In this document: positions 35,410 through 45,043 of the stretch, one piece after another | Position numbering within the stretch: position 1 is the first letter of the stretch | Layout: every line of letters begins with the position of its first letter | DNA from: Burkholderiaceae bacterium | Lineage (GTDB): Bacteria; Pseudomonadota; Gammaproteobacteria; Burkholderiales; Burkholderiaceae_E | Reading direction: 5' to 3' | DNA length: 64,000 nt | NCBI GenBank assembly: GCA_021463505.1 | Contig: JAJTYR010000011.1 | Span: forward strand, 16,205 to 80,204 | Program-made: the position numbers and the translations under genes | The notes under the pieces: generated by a model | Told to the model about the DNA's origin: nothing | What the model saw: the letters and a program-made list of their open reading frames with translations, nothing else | Databases searched by the model: none

Positions 35410-36450
35410 TCAGGTGCGGAACGGGTAGAGATGAAAGAAGCGGCGCACGCGGCGCCAGATCTCGGCCAGACCGTGCGGTTCGAAGATCAGGAACCCCACG
35501 ATCAGGGCGCCGAAGACGATGGTGCGCACCGGCGAAAGGATCAGCGCGGCATTGTCACCCAGCGGCAGCCAGCCGACGACCAGCTTGAGCAACTCGGGCA
35601 CCATCGTCATGAATGCCGCGCCGAGGACGCCGCCGAGGATCGTCCCCATTCCACCGACGATGATCGCGGCGAGGAAGAAGATCGACATGATCAGCGGGAA
35701 GCTCTCCGGGGTGACGACGCGGAAGAAGTAGGCCCAGAGTCCTCCGGCGACGCCGGCGTAGAACGACGACAGCGCGAACGACAGCAATTTGTAGCGCAAC
35801 AACGGGATGCCGAGCACCTCGGCCGAGATGTCGCGATCGCGGATGGCGATGAATGCGCGTCCGATCCGCGTGCGGAACAGATTGGCCGTGCCGGCGACCA
35901 TCAGCACGGTGATCGGCACGATCAGCCAGTAGATGCGGAACGAGGTGTCGAGCGCCACGCCGAACACGCTCGCCGGTGGCAGCGACAGGCCGGCGGTGCC
36001 GCCGGTGACCGGGGTCCAGTTCGCGAACAGGAAGTGCGCGATGAACGACGCGGCGATCGTGGCGATCGCCAGGTACAACCCCTTGACGCGCAGCGAGGGG
36101 ATGCCGACGATCACGCCGCCGATCATCGCGACGCCGCCGCCAGCCACGAGGTTCAGCAACGCCGGTGTTCCCGCGCGCAGTTCCAGCACGGCCACCGTGT
36201 ACGCGCCCAGCCCCATGAAGGCGGCCTGGCCGAGGCTGACCAGGCCCGTATAGCCGGTCAGGATGTTCAGGCCGGTGGCGCTGGCGATGTGGATGGCCAC
36301 CAGGCAGGCGAGGTAGAGCCAGTAGGAGTTCGCAACGAACGGAAACACCAGCAGCGCGGCACCGAGCACGCTCATCCACGCCCACTGCGTGCGCGTGTCG
36401 AGCAGCGCCTCGTCGGCTGCGTAGCTCTGGCGGGCCGCACCGATCCTCAT
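35410..36450 (-). CDS. livM: branched-chain amino acid-type ABC transporter permease LivM
   Basis: A 346-residue inner membrane permease with about eight to ten hydrophobic helices. The family core is seen in GLNILTGYTGLVSLGQAAFMGLGAY (given here as GYTGLVSLGQAAFMGLGAY) and in AIRDRDISAEVLGIPLLRYKLL, the ATPase-contact loop. The C-terminal EPHGLAEIWRRVRRFFHLYP is charged and cytoplasmic. It begins 10 bases after the livH stop and forms the channel with LivH. Confidence 0.92.
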   Translation of the reverse strand: MRIGAARQSYAADEALLDTRTQWAWMSVLGAALLVFPFVANSYWLYLACLVAIHIASATGLNILTGYTGLVSLGQAAFMGLGAYTVAVLELRAGTPALLNLVAGGGVAMIGGVIVGIPSLRVKGLYLAIATIAASFIAHFLFANWTPVTGGTAGLSLPPASVFGVALDTSFRIYWLIVPITVLMVAGTANLFRTRIGRAFIAIRDRDISAEVLGIPLLRYKLLSFALSSFYAGVAGGLWAYFFRVVTPESFPLIMSIFFLAAIIVGGMGTILGGVLGAAFMTMVPELLKLVVGWLPLGDNAALILSPVRTIVFGALIVGFLIFEPHGLAEIWRRVRRFFHLYPFRT

Positions 36451-36460
36451 GGCGTGTCCG

Positions 36461-37345
36461 TCACAGCCGTTCGATCTCGGGGGTGCCGAACAGTCCGTAC
36501 GGACGCACCATCAGGATCAGCACCAGCAGCAGGAACGTGGCGAGCACCTTGAACTCCCCGCCGAAGTAGGCGCCGGCCAGTGTCTCGACCAGGCCGATGA
36601 ACAGTCCGCCGACCAGCGCGCCGGCGATGCTGTCGAGGCCGCCGAAGATCACCACCACCAGCACCGACAGCCCGAAGATGCCCATCGTCGACGAGATCCC
36701 GCCGATCGCCCCGACGACGATGCCCGCCACGGCGCCGATCATGCCGGCGACGGTCCAGGACAGCGAGAACACGCGCGCCACGTCGATGCCCATCGACCAG
36801 GCAGCAGCCTGGTCCGATGCGGTCGCGCGCAGCGCGACGCCCCCCCGCCAGAAGCGGAACACCGCAAGGACCGCGGCGATCAATCCGGACGCGATCAGGA
36901 AGCCGTAGAACACCTTCGGCGAGACGAACGCCTCGCCGATCATGACCGGATCGGACGGCATGAAGTTCGGCAGCAATCGCGGGTCCGCCGTCCAGACGAG
37001 TTCGACCGCACCGACCAGGATCGACCCCAGTCCGACGGTGACCATGAACACCGCGATCGGCGACTCCCCGAGCATCGGCCGGATCATCGTGCGCTCGACC
37101 GTCGCGCCGAGCAGGCCGCCCGCCACGACGGCGCCGGCGATCGCCATCCAGACCGGCCAGGCCATGCCGGCGGCGAAGGCGAAGAACACGTAGGCACCGA
37201 ACATCAGCATTTCGCCGATCGCCAGGTTCACCACGCGCGTGGCCTTGTAGATCATCACGAAGGCCAGGCCGGTCAGTGCGTACAGTCCGCCGGTGCCCAG
37301 GCCTGCGAGCGAGATCTCGAAGAGGAACAGCCAGTCGACGTTCAC
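36461..37345 (-). CDS. livH: branched-chain amino acid-type ABC transporter permease LivH
   Basis: A 294-residue permease. The start is GTG 37345, inside the livG stop (GTGA overlap), giving an N-terminus VNVDWLFLFEISLAGLGTG. Family markers are GGLYALTGLAFVMIYKATRVVNLAIGE (shortened: GLAFVMIYKATRVVNLA), a contact loop ATASDQAAAWSMGIDVARV, and the ending LMVRPYGLFGTPE. It has eight or so helices and pairs with LivM. Confidence 0.92.
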   Translation of the reverse strand: MNVDWLFLFEISLAGLGTGGLYALTGLAFVMIYKATRVVNLAIGEMLMFGAYVFFAFAAGMAWPVWMAIAGAVVAGGLLGATVERTMIRPMLGESPIAVFMVTVGLGSILVGAVELVWTADPRLLPNFMPSDPVMIGEAFVSPKVFYGFLIASGLIAAVLAVFRFWRGGVALRATASDQAAAWSMGIDVARVFSLSWTVAGMIGAVAGIVVGAIGGISSTMGIFGLSVLVVVIFGGLDSIAGALVGGLFIGLVETLAGAYFGGEFKVLATFLLLVLILMVRPYGLFGTPEIERL

Positions 37346-38226
37346 GACCGCGCCCCCGAGGCCGCGGCACGCAGCTTGCCGCGCAACTCGGCGACGTCGC
37401 CCGATCCGAGGTAGGCGCGAACCACCTCCGGGTCGTTCTGCACCTCGGCGGGCGCGCCTTCGGCGATCACCTCGCCGAAGTTCAGCACGACCACGTGGTC
37501 GGAGATGTCCATCACCATCCCCATGTCGTGCTCGACCATCAGCACGGTGATGCCCCACTCGGTGCGCAGATCGAGGATGAAGCGCGCCATGTCCTCGGTC
37601 TCCTCGCGGTTCATGCCGGCGACCGGTTCGTCGAGCATCAGGATCTTCGGTTTCATCGCGAGTGCGCGAGCCATCTCGACGCGCTTCTGCAGGCCGTAGG
37701 ACAGCGCCGCGACCGGTGCGTGCCGGATGTGGTCGATCTCGAGGAAATCGATGATGTGCTCCTCGATCTCGGCGCGCAACGCCATTTCCTCGCGCCGCGC
37801 GCGGCCGAAGTAGAGCAGTGCGTCGAACACGTTGGTGCGCAGGTGGCAGTGCCGGCCGAGCTTGATGTTGTCGAGCACCGTCATGCCGCGGAACAGCGCG
37901 ATGTTCTGGAAGCTGCGCGCCAGGCCGAGTGCGGCGCGCCCGGGCGCCGGCAGCCGGGTGATGTCGCGTCCCCCGAAGCGGATCGAGCCCGACTGCGGGC
38001 GATAGAAGCCGGAGACGGTGTTGAACAGCGAGGTCTTGCCCGCGCCGTTCGGCCCGATGACCGAAGTGATCGACCCGGCCGCCACCGCGAAGCCCACGCC
38101 GTTCAGTGCCCTGACCCCACCGAAGGAGAGCGTGATCGCGTCGAGCTCGAGCAGGCGCGGTTCGGGTCGTCGTTCGGGGGGCAGTGGGTGTTCGACCGGC
38201 CGGGTCACGCAGGCGCCGGAGTCCAT
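37342..38226 (-). CDS. livG: branched-chain amino acid-type ABC transporter ATPase LivG
   Basis: A LivG-class ATPase of about 294 residues. Walker A is GPNGAGKTS, the LivG-type signature region is LSYGLQKRVEMARALA, and Walker B is ILMLDEPVAGMN. ARSFQNIALFRGMTVLDNI is typical of the class. The start is unsure: ATG 38226 (used here), GTG 38208, or TTG 38268; none has a strong ribosome site. It leads the operon livG-livH-livM-livK-livF-acyl-CoA ligase. The stop overlaps the livH GTG. Confidence 0.9.
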   Translation of the reverse strand: MDSGACVTRPVEHPLPPERRPEPRLLELDAITLSFGGVRALNGVGFAVAAGSITSVIGPNGAGKTSLFNTVSGFYRPQSGSIRFGGRDITRLPAPGRAALGLARSFQNIALFRGMTVLDNIKLGRHCHLRTNVFDALLYFGRARREEMALRAEIEEHIIDFLEIDHIRHAPVAALSYGLQKRVEMARALAMKPKILMLDEPVAGMNREETEDMARFILDLRTEWGITVLMVEHDMGMVMDISDHVVVLNFGEVIAEGAPAEVQNDPEVVRAYLGSGDVAELRGKLRAAASGARS

Positions 38227-38302
38227 GGAACTGGCGCAGAGTCTGTCGGAAGCCGCCGGGCCGCGCAAGCCGCAAGGGATCGGGGTTTCCCCCGTTGCGG
38301 GG

Positions 38303-38344
38303 AAAAACGAAAGCCGGGGCGGACGCGCTGCGTCGGCCCCGGCT
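38303..38344 (-). terminator. Rho-independent terminator of the MliC-like gene
   Basis: A 15-base stem with one mismatch (AGCCGGGGCGGACGC against its partner arm, loop GCT, 38312-38344) is followed on the minus strand by TTCGTTTTT (38303-38311). It lies 21 bases after the stop of the MliC-like gene. It also insulates the downstream liv operon from it. This is the clearest terminator in the window. Confidence 0.8.
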
Positions 38345-38364
38345 CGTCGAGGATCAGCCGCGGA

Positions 38365-38733
38365 TCAGGTCTTGCACTCGTTGGCCAGCTGGCGGCCGTG
38401 CTTGGTGTCGAGCAGCATCGACTTGGTGGAAATGACGAGCCAGACCAGTCCGGACTTCGGATCTTCGTAGCGCAGCGCGCCGCTGCGCGCGCCCACCGCC
38501 TGCATCCGGTATTCCTTCCTGTCGAATTGCACGACTGCCGACGACAGGTCGGCCGAGACCTCACGCACGTTCACGCTGCGATTCAACTCGCAGCGGTAGA
38601 CGCCGGTGGGCAGCTTGAAGCCGTGCGGGTTGAAGCCGGCCTGGTCGGCCGCAGACACGGGCATCGGGGCGCTGGCGAGGGCCGCGCCCAGGGCGGACGC
38701 AACGAGCGCAGAAGACTGGATGATCGAACGCAT
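38365..38733 (-). CDS. MliC-like lysozyme inhibitor domain protein
   Basis: A 122-residue exported protein. After a signal peptide (about 1-28, ending VSAAD) comes a small beta-barrel domain with YRCELNRSVNVREV, KEYRMQAVGARSGALRYED and a final Cys near the end (NECKT), which would pair with the first. This pattern resembles MliC/PliC inhibitors of c-type lysozyme. The Ser and Lys residues used for lysozyme inhibition cannot be confirmed by eye. A TATACT -10-like box is at 38799-38804, and a strong terminator follows, so it is a single-gene unit. Confidence 0.68.
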   Translation of the reverse strand: MRSIIQSSALVASALGAALASAPMPVSAADQAGFNPHGFKLPTGVYRCELNRSVNVREVSADLSSAVVQFDRKEYRMQAVGARSGALRYEDPKSGLVWLVISTKSMLLDTKHGRQLANECKT

Positions 38734-38798
38734 TTCGGACTCCGCTTGGACCCGGCCGGCAAGCCCCGTCATGGGACCACCCTGTGTTATTGCGCCGG

Positions 38799-38804
38799 AG
38801 TATA
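38799..38804 (-). promoter_or_regulatory. possible -10 box for the MliC-like gene
   Basis: The minus strand reads TATACT (five of six consensus bases) 66 bases upstream of the MliC-like ATG. No good -35 hexamer is seen at normal spacing. It lies in the 220-base gap between this gene and the DUF3482 gene, which otherwise holds only GC-rich sequence. Confidence 0.35.
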
Positions 38805-38953
38805 CGGTCACCCACCGGCGTCGGATAGGGATGCTGCGCGTGGCGCCGCCTTCGCGCAAGCGGGTGAGGGTGGGTGCGGCGACGGGCGGCGGGGCGGCAG
38901 GCGCGGACGGTCGCCGGGAATGCGCCGGCGCAGGGATGGCCGCAGGCGATGCG

Positions 38954-40477
38954 CTACGCGCCCGGATCGGTTGTTTCCCCGGCGTGCCCGCCGGCGGCAC
39001 CGGCGACGACCGAGCCCGGATACAGTCGCGCGAGCACCTCGGTGGCCGACTCCGACAAGGCGGGACGCAGCGCCGTCTTCAGCACGGATTCCGCATCGGT
39101 GCGTGCGCGCAGCGCCCAGATCGCCTCGAATGCCCGGCGGCGCTCGACAAGGGTGGCCACCACGATCGCGTGCCAGTGCGGTGGGCATTCCGACGCCGCC
39201 CAGTCGCCGCGGCCTCGTCCGTAGTGCGTCACGGCCAGGTACCCGAGCAACGCGGTCACCGCCAGTTCGTCGAGCGCCGCGTCGGTCCAGGCGACCGACG
39301 AGGACTGCGCGCCACGCACCACGTTGTAGCCGCGCGCCAGGCCGAAGGCGCCCAGCGCGCCCAGGATCCCGCCGGTGAGCATGCCGGCACCGAAGCTCAG
39401 GCCGCCGGTGGCGAGATCGGCCTTCAGGCCGGCGAGCGCGCCGGTGACGACGCCGCCCAACACCGCCGCCCGGCCTTCGTCGAGCCGCTCGCTCACCGCG
39501 AAGTGGTCGGCGAGCCGTGTCAGCACCTCGCCCGGCGAGGCGTGCCCTTCGAGTCCGTGCAGCGCGATCAGTCGCGCGGTGCCTGCATGCACGTCGGCGT
39601 CCAGCCGTTCGGCGAGCAGGCGCATCGCGCGACGACGGTCCGGCGCGCTTTCTCCGGTGTCGTCGTGCCCGCCGCGCAGCGTACCCAGCGTGGCGCCGGC
39701 CTCGCGCAAGCGTCCGAGGACGCCACTGTCGGGCAGCGGCTCGCGGTCGACGGCGGCGCGCGCAAGCCGCTCGGCGAGGACGGCGATCGATGCGTCGAAG
39801 ACCGCCCGGCGCCGTGTCAGCCATTCGTCGAGCAGCCGCGCGCAGGCGGCGCGCCTGGACTCCGGGAGCAATCCCTGCACGGTGCGCAGCAACGTGGCCT
39901 CCTGCACCCAGCAGCGCGCGAAGGCGTCGAGCGGCAGCACCGCACGCACTGGCGCCACCGCCGCCAATCGGTTGCGCCAGGCCTGGACCTCGGCCGCCTC
40001 GTCGGCCGGCGCGCGCGGGGGGCCGAGCTGGTTGAGCAGTACCACGGCGGGCTTTCCGATCCACTGCAGCAGCTGCAATTCGCTGGCCAGGTAGCCGGGG
40101 CCGTCGGTGAGCTCGGACGCGTTGACCAGGTACAGCACCACGTCGGCGCCGTCGCGGACGTTGCGTATCGCCTGCTGGGTCGACCAGAACGCCCGGTCGC
40201 GGAAGCGGTCCCAGACCTGGCCCAGCAACCAGCCGATCGGCTCGGACGAGGCAGCCAGGCGGCGTGCCAGCCGCGCGCTGTCGCCGAAGCCGGGCGTATC
40301 CCACAGCAGCATGCGGTCGCCATCGGCGGTTTCGATCATCGGATACGCCTCGGCGGCTTCGGTGACGTGCGCCTGATCGCGCACCACGCCCACGTCGCGG
40401 CCCAGCAGCGTGCGCGCCAGGGTCGTCTTGCCGACGTTGGTGTGCGAGACGAGACTGAGGGCGATGGTCTGCGGCAT
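38954..40477 (-). CDS. DUF3482 family membrane-associated GTPase
   Basis: A 507-residue protein with an N-terminal Era-like GTPase domain: G1 SHTNVGKTT (about residues 11-19), G3 DTPGFGDS, and a G4-like VLLNQLG. The C-terminal DUF3482 part contains Gly/Ala-rich hydrophobic stretches (around 345-390, GALAGLKADLATGGLSFGAG) that may insert in the membrane. The start ATG overlaps the stop of the DUF2868 gene by one base, so the two proteins are made together. The pair is widespread in proteobacteria and its task is not established. Confidence 0.85.
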   Translation of the reverse strand: MPQTIALSLVSHTNVGKTTLARTLLGRDVGVVRDQAHVTEAAEAYPMIETADGDRMLLWDTPGFGDSARLARRLAASSEPIGWLLGQVWDRFRDRAFWSTQQAIRNVRDGADVVLYLVNASELTDGPGYLASELQLLQWIGKPAVVLLNQLGPPRAPADEAAEVQAWRNRLAAVAPVRAVLPLDAFARCWVQEATLLRTVQGLLPESRRAACARLLDEWLTRRRAVFDASIAVLAERLARAAVDREPLPDSGVLGRLREAGATLGTLRGGHDDTGESAPDRRRAMRLLAERLDADVHAGTARLIALHGLEGHASPGEVLTRLADHFAVSERLDEGRAAVLGGVVTGALAGLKADLATGGLSFGAGMLTGGILGALGAFGLARGYNVVRGAQSSSVAWTDAALDELAVTALLGYLAVTHYGRGRGDWAASECPPHWHAIVVATLVERRRAFEAIWALRARTDAESVLKTALRPALSESATEVLARLYPGSVVAGAAGGHAGETTDPGA

Positions 40478-41985
40478 CAGGTGGTGGTCTGTGCAGGCAC
40501 GCCGCTGGCCATCCGGTCGAGCGCATCGCGTAGCGCGCGCACCGCCTCGGTGGGGTCGCCGTGGGCGAGATCCAGGATCAGCGGGTGCTGCCCGTGCCCC
40601 GCCAGGAAGCTGCCCCAGGCCGCACGGCGCTCGTGACGGCGACGCAGCGCGGCCGGATCGGTGCTGCCGAAGCGTGTGACGAACGCCGACTCGTCGACCA
40701 GTGACAGCAGTCTCGCGCTGGCCGGCAGCGCAGTTGCCAGGGCGTCGACGAAGACGCCCTGGGCCTGGGCCTCGGGGGTTGCGGTCGACGCGAACAGCGC
40801 CACCACCAGCGTGACTGGCGAGGTCCCCGGCACGGCTTGCGCCAGCACGCGTGCTGCTGTCTCCTCGTCGCCGTAACCGATCGACGGGGCCACATTCAGG
40901 GTGGTCTTCTCGCCCAGCACGGTCACCAGCATCGCGCGCAGCCCCAGTGCCGCCTGGGGGGCGAGCGCCTGCGCGTGGGCGACGGTCACCACGGTTGCCG
41001 CTTCGCCGCGATGCGCGCGCACCAGCGACGTGAAATAGGCGTCGTCGAGCGGCAGCGGAAAGCGCGTGGCAAGGCGGTACTCGCGCATGCGGTCGACCAC
41101 CGCCAGCGCCAGGCGCGGCAGCAGCACGACGAGTCCGACCGTGACCGCATACAGGTGGATCCAGCCGGCGGCCGGCTCTCCGGGCGAGGCCGTGAAGCGC
41201 ATCGCCTCGAGGCGCGCGGCATCGGGCAGCGCGATGCCGGTGAGTGCGGAGGCCGGCCCCAGCACCAGTGCGAGCAGCGCCTGCACCGCGGGCGCGCCCA
41301 GGAATGTGCTCTCCCAGCCGGCGCGGTACTCGAGACCGAGCCCACGGACGTACATGCCGCACAGCGCGCCCAACGCGAATGCAATCGCAGCCGTGTGCAG
41401 CACCCGTGCGACGCGCGTCGCAGCGAGCTTCGCGCTGGCGCGCGTCCAGTCGAGCGCGAAACGCGCGAGCGGCGAGGCATCGGTTGCCGCGGCGGGCTGC
41501 GCCTGTGCGGCATGCGCGGCGTGCGCGAGCCGCGCGACGAGCCGCGCGATCGGGCCGTGTCGGGCCGGCTGACGCCATACCAGCGAGGCCAGCGCACGCA
41601 CACCGATCGCGACGTAGACCGCGAGGTTCCAGGCGATCAGCGCCAGAAGTGGCGGTGCCAGCACGTTGATCCGGTGCCGCGCACCCACCGCATCGCCGGC
41701 CGCACCGAGCGCGAATGCGAACAGCAACAGCACCCAGGCGATCCAGGGGCGCCAGTCGAGCGCACGCAGGGCGCGCCGCACCCCTGCGTCGACCGCACCC
41801 AGGCGCTCGGCTGCCAGCCGCGCGCGCCGTGCGACGAAGGCCGCGACGCTCGCGTGCTCGCCTTCGACTTCGGCTGCCGCCCGGGTTGCCCAGGCGCTGT
41901 CGTCGATGCTCCAGCCCACGGTCCGCGGCAGTGCGGTCTCGTAGGCGCGCACCAGCAGCGCATCGCGGGCGTCGTGCTCGTTCAT
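40477..41985 (-). CDS. DUF2868 family membrane protein
   Basis: A 502-residue inner membrane protein of the DUF2868 family. After an N-terminal soluble region, paired helices lie near WRPWIAWVLLLFAFALGAAG (about 75-95), LLALIAWNLAVYVAIG, and later IAFALGALCGMYVRGLG and the stretch after GWIHLYAVTVGLVVLLPR. The C-terminal half is cytoplasmic. I used ATG 41985; TTG 42045 would add 20 residues. It is the upstream partner of the DUF3482 GTPase (one-base overlap), which suggests a membrane receptor/GTPase unit. No function is assigned. Confidence 0.82.
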   Translation of the reverse strand: MNEHDARDALLVRAYETALPRTVGWSIDDSAWATRAAAEVEGEHASVAAFVARRARLAAERLGAVDAGVRRALRALDWRPWIAWVLLLFAFALGAAGDAVGARHRINVLAPPLLALIAWNLAVYVAIGVRALASLVWRQPARHGPIARLVARLAHAAHAAQAQPAAATDASPLARFALDWTRASAKLAATRVARVLHTAAIAFALGALCGMYVRGLGLEYRAGWESTFLGAPAVQALLALVLGPASALTGIALPDAARLEAMRFTASPGEPAAGWIHLYAVTVGLVVLLPRLALAVVDRMREYRLATRFPLPLDDAYFTSLVRAHRGEAATVVTVAHAQALAPQAALGLRAMLVTVLGEKTTLNVAPSIGYGDEETAARVLAQAVPGTSPVTLVVALFASTATPEAQAQGVFVDALATALPASARLLSLVDESAFVTRFGSTDPAALRRRHERRAAWGSFLAGHGQHPLILDLAHGDPTEAVRALRDALDRMASGVPAQTTT

Positions 41986-42110
41986 CGCGGGTTCGCCGTC
42001 ACGCCATGCGATCGCTGGCGCTCGCGTGCGCGAGTCGTTCGGCAAGGTCGCCGTGAACGGCGCACGAGCGGGTGCACAATGGGTGTCCGGTTCACTGTGT
42101 GGAGTATCCG

Positions 42111-42317
42111 ATGAACGAGGAAGCCTTCAATCTTGGCGTGCGCAAGTTCCTGAAGATGGTCGGCGTGAATTCGCAGCGCGAGATCGAGCAGGCGGTCGCG
42201 AAGGCGATCGCCGACGGTCGCATTGCCGGCATCGGATCGCTGTCGGCCGCGGTCACGCTGCAGATTCCGGAACTCGGCGCCGAGGCCCGCTTCGAAGGCA
42301 GGATCGACCTGGAATAG
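42111..42317 (+). CDS. DUF6494 family small protein
   Basis: A 68-residue cytoplasmic protein starting MNEEAFNLGVRKFLKMVGVNSQREIE. This resembles the small DUF6494 proteins of proteobacteria: a helical N-terminus followed by a short beta region (VTLQIPELGAEARFEG). A GGAG ribosome site precedes ATG 42111. It diverges from the DUF2868 gene and ends 11 bases before the convergent histidine kinase stop. Function unknown. Confidence 0.72.
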   Translation: MNEEAFNLGVRKFLKMVGVNSQREIEQAVAKAIADGRIAGIGSLSAAVTLQIPELGAEARFEGRIDLE

Positions 42318-42328
42318 GCGGCGCCGGT

Positions 42329-45043
42329 TCACGCCGTTCCCCGGCCCGCCAGTGGCAGGGTCACCCTGAAACAGGCGCCGGGTGCGGCGTCCGACACCAG
42401 TGTCAGCGATCCGCCGTGCCGACGCATGATCTGCGCACTGATCGCCAGCCCCAGACCCGCTCCGGCGGCCGGCGTCTGCGTGTGCGCCCAGCCGCGCAGG
42501 AACTTGGAGAAGATCAGTTCGCGCTCCTCGGCAAGGATGCCCGGGCCGTTGTCCTCGACCAGCACCTCGTAGTCGCCGCCGGTGATGCGGCTGCTCACGC
42601 GCACCCATGGCGCGGGGTTGGTGTTGTACTTGATCGCGTTCGAGATCAGGTTGATGAACACCTGGTTCAGCCGGTCGGCGTCGGCCCGGGCGATTGCGCC
42701 GTGGGTGCGCGCCTCGCTGTGCAGCCGCACTGCGGCCTTCGCGGCCAGGCCCTGGCAGGTTCGCAGCGCGCTCTCGAGGGCCTCTTCCGGGTTGGCCGGC
42801 GCAAGCTTCAGCGGCGCCTCGCCGTGCTCGACCAGGCTCAGGTCGAGGATGCTGTCGAGCAGGCGTGTCAGGCGAATGCTTTCGGCGTGAATCACCTGCA
42901 CGAAGTGCGCGGCCTGTCGTTCGTCGAGGCCCCTGGTGTCGAGCAGGATTTCGGAGAACGAGCGGATCGAGGTCATTGGCGTGCGCACCTCGTGGCTGAC
43001 CTGGCTGAGGAAATCGTCCTTCTCGGCGTCCAGCCGCGTGAGCCGCTCGTTGGCATCCCTCAACTGGCGCGCCGTGGCTTCGAGCTCGCGCGACTTCTGC
43101 TCGAGCTGACGGCTGTATTCGCGCACGCGCTGCGTCTCGTCGGCGATTTTCATCAGCGCGTCCAGGCTGATCGTCTCGCCGGTGATCACCTGGGAGATCA
43201 TCGCGTGGGCCGAGGCGGCGCCGATGCTGCCCGCGAGCTTGCGTTCGAGCAACGTGATGAAGGCGTCGTCGGCCAGCGGCACCCGACTGCCCGCGTCCTG
43301 CGCGCGGCCGGCTTCGCGAAACAGCCGTGTCGCCTCGTCGGTGCCGAGAATGCGCTGCGCGAGGATACTCAGGTCGGCGGTGGCGGCCGAACGCCGCACC
43401 AGTCGGCTGGCGGCTTCGGCCGGCGTGCGGAACACGTCGACGAACAGCGTGCCCTGCAGTCTCTCCAGCGGCCTGGCCTCGCGCACCAGCGACAACAGGA
43501 CGAACAGCAGCGTGTTCACCGACAGGCTCCAGAAGAGCGAATGCATCAGCGGGTCGAGCCGGTCCAGCCCGAAGAGCGCGTGCGGGCGCAGCAGCGACAG
43601 CCCGAAGGGGCCGTCGGCGATCACCTGCGAGGACACCAGGAAGTCGCCGCCGAAGCTCGGCAGGAACAGCGTGTAGGCCCAGAGCAGGCTGCCCGTCGCC
43701 AGGCCGGCGAGCGCGCCATCGGAGTTCGCGCGCCGCCAGAACAGACCGCCTGCCAGGCTCGGCATCACCTGCGCGACGCCGGCAAACGAGATCAGTCCGA
43801 TCGATGCCAGCGCGTCGGAGTTGCCCTTGACGCGGAAATACAGGAAGCCGAGCAGCAGCATCAGGCAGATGCTGGCGCGCCGGCTCGCGAGCAGGAAGCG
43901 GCGGATTTCGCCGCTCGCGTTCAGCGACACCCAGCCCAGGCGCAGCGCCACCGGCATGATCAGGTGGTTCGAGACCATCGTCGACAGCGCGATGCAGGTC
44001 ACGATCACCATCGAAGTGGCCGACGAGAAGCCACCGAGAAAGGCCAGCAGTGCGATCGACTCCTGGCGCGCCCACATCGGCAGCGTCAGCACGAACATGT
44101 CCGGGTTGGAACCCTCCGGCAGGAAGCTCAGGCCGGCGATCGCGATCGGCAACACGAACAGCGAGATCAGCATCAGGTACAGCGGAAACAGCCACGACGC
44201 GGTGCGCAGATGGCGCTCGTCGGTGTTCTCGACCACCGTCACCTGGAACTCGCGCGGCAGGCAGACGATCGCCGCCGCCGACAGCAGCGTGACCGCCACC
44301 CAGCGCGGCCCGAACACGTCGTGCGCGTGCAGGATCTCGGGCGAGGCGCGTGCAAAGATGTCGTGCGGTCCGTTCGAGATTCCGTAGATGACCATCAGGC
44401 CCACCGCGAGCAGCGCCACCAGCTTGACCACTGCCTCGAGGGCGATCGCCGCGACCACGCCGTGATGGCGCTCCTTGGCGTCGATGTTGCGCGTGCCGAA
44501 CAGGATGGTGAACACCGCCATGCCGGCCGCGATCCAGAATCCGAGGTGAAAATCGGGCGTCGCGGCGGGAAGCCCCGACAGGGGCTCGGGGCCGGCGTTG
44601 CCGATGACCTGGAAGCTGACCGTGACCGCGCGCAACTGCAACGCGATGTACGGCGTGGCGCCGACCACCGCGATCAGCGTGACCAGCGCCGCCAGGCTCG
44701 GGCTCTTGCCGTAGCGCGAGGAAATCATGTCGGCGATCGAGGTGATGCCGTGCACGTGGCCAATGCGCACGATCTTGCGCAGGAACACCCACCAGCCGAC
44801 GAACACGAGGGTCGGACCGACGTAGATCGTCGCGAATTCCAGGCCATTGCGAGCGGCCGAACCCACTGCTCCGTAGAAGGTCCACGAGGTGCAGTAGACC
44901 GAGATCGACAGCGTGTAGACGAGCGGCGACTGCAGCCATCCGAGCCGACCGGTGCGCGCGCGCCGGTCGCCGACGAAGGCGACCGCGAACAGCAGCGCCA
45001 CGTACATCAGCGCGATCGTCAGCACCAGGTTGGCCGACAGCAT
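42329..45043 (-). CDS. sodium/solute symporter-fused sensor histidine kinase (CrbS/CbrA type)
   Basis: A 904-residue hybrid. Residues 1-500 form a sodium:solute symporter-like domain with about 12-13 helices (YTLSISVYCTSWTFYGAVG, SSRYGKSPSLAALVTL). A short STAC-like and linker region follows with a coiled coil near 640-675. The HisKA motif SHEVRTPM has the phospho-acceptor His near residue 682, and the ATPase domain has NLISNAIKYN, EDNGPGI and AGAGLGLAI. CrbS/CbrA kinases of this design control acetate or carbon-nitrogen use. The ATG overlaps a small membrane protein gene (TGATG). The nearby regulator at 45345-45713 is a likely partner. Confidence 0.9.
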   Translation of the reverse strand: MLSANLVLTIALMYVALLFAVAFVGDRRARTGRLGWLQSPLVYTLSISVYCTSWTFYGAVGSAARNGLEFATIYVGPTLVFVGWWVFLRKIVRIGHVHGITSIADMISSRYGKSPSLAALVTLIAVVGATPYIALQLRAVTVSFQVIGNAGPEPLSGLPAATPDFHLGFWIAAGMAVFTILFGTRNIDAKERHHGVVAAIALEAVVKLVALLAVGLMVIYGISNGPHDIFARASPEILHAHDVFGPRWVAVTLLSAAAIVCLPREFQVTVVENTDERHLRTASWLFPLYLMLISLFVLPIAIAGLSFLPEGSNPDMFVLTLPMWARQESIALLAFLGGFSSATSMVIVTCIALSTMVSNHLIMPVALRLGWVSLNASGEIRRFLLASRRASICLMLLLGFLYFRVKGNSDALASIGLISFAGVAQVMPSLAGGLFWRRANSDGALAGLATGSLLWAYTLFLPSFGGDFLVSSQVIADGPFGLSLLRPHALFGLDRLDPLMHSLFWSLSVNTLLFVLLSLVREARPLERLQGTLFVDVFRTPAEAASRLVRRSAATADLSILAQRILGTDEATRLFREAGRAQDAGSRVPLADDAFITLLERKLAGSIGAASAHAMISQVITGETISLDALMKIADETQRVREYSRQLEQKSRELEATARQLRDANERLTRLDAEKDDFLSQVSHEVRTPMTSIRSFSEILLDTRGLDERQAAHFVQVIHAESIRLTRLLDSILDLSLVEHGEAPLKLAPANPEEALESALRTCQGLAAKAAVRLHSEARTHGAIARADADRLNQVFINLISNAIKYNTNPAPWVRVSSRITGGDYEVLVEDNGPGILAEERELIFSKFLRGWAHTQTPAAGAGLGLAISAQIMRRHGGSLTLVSDAAPGACFRVTLPLAGRGTA

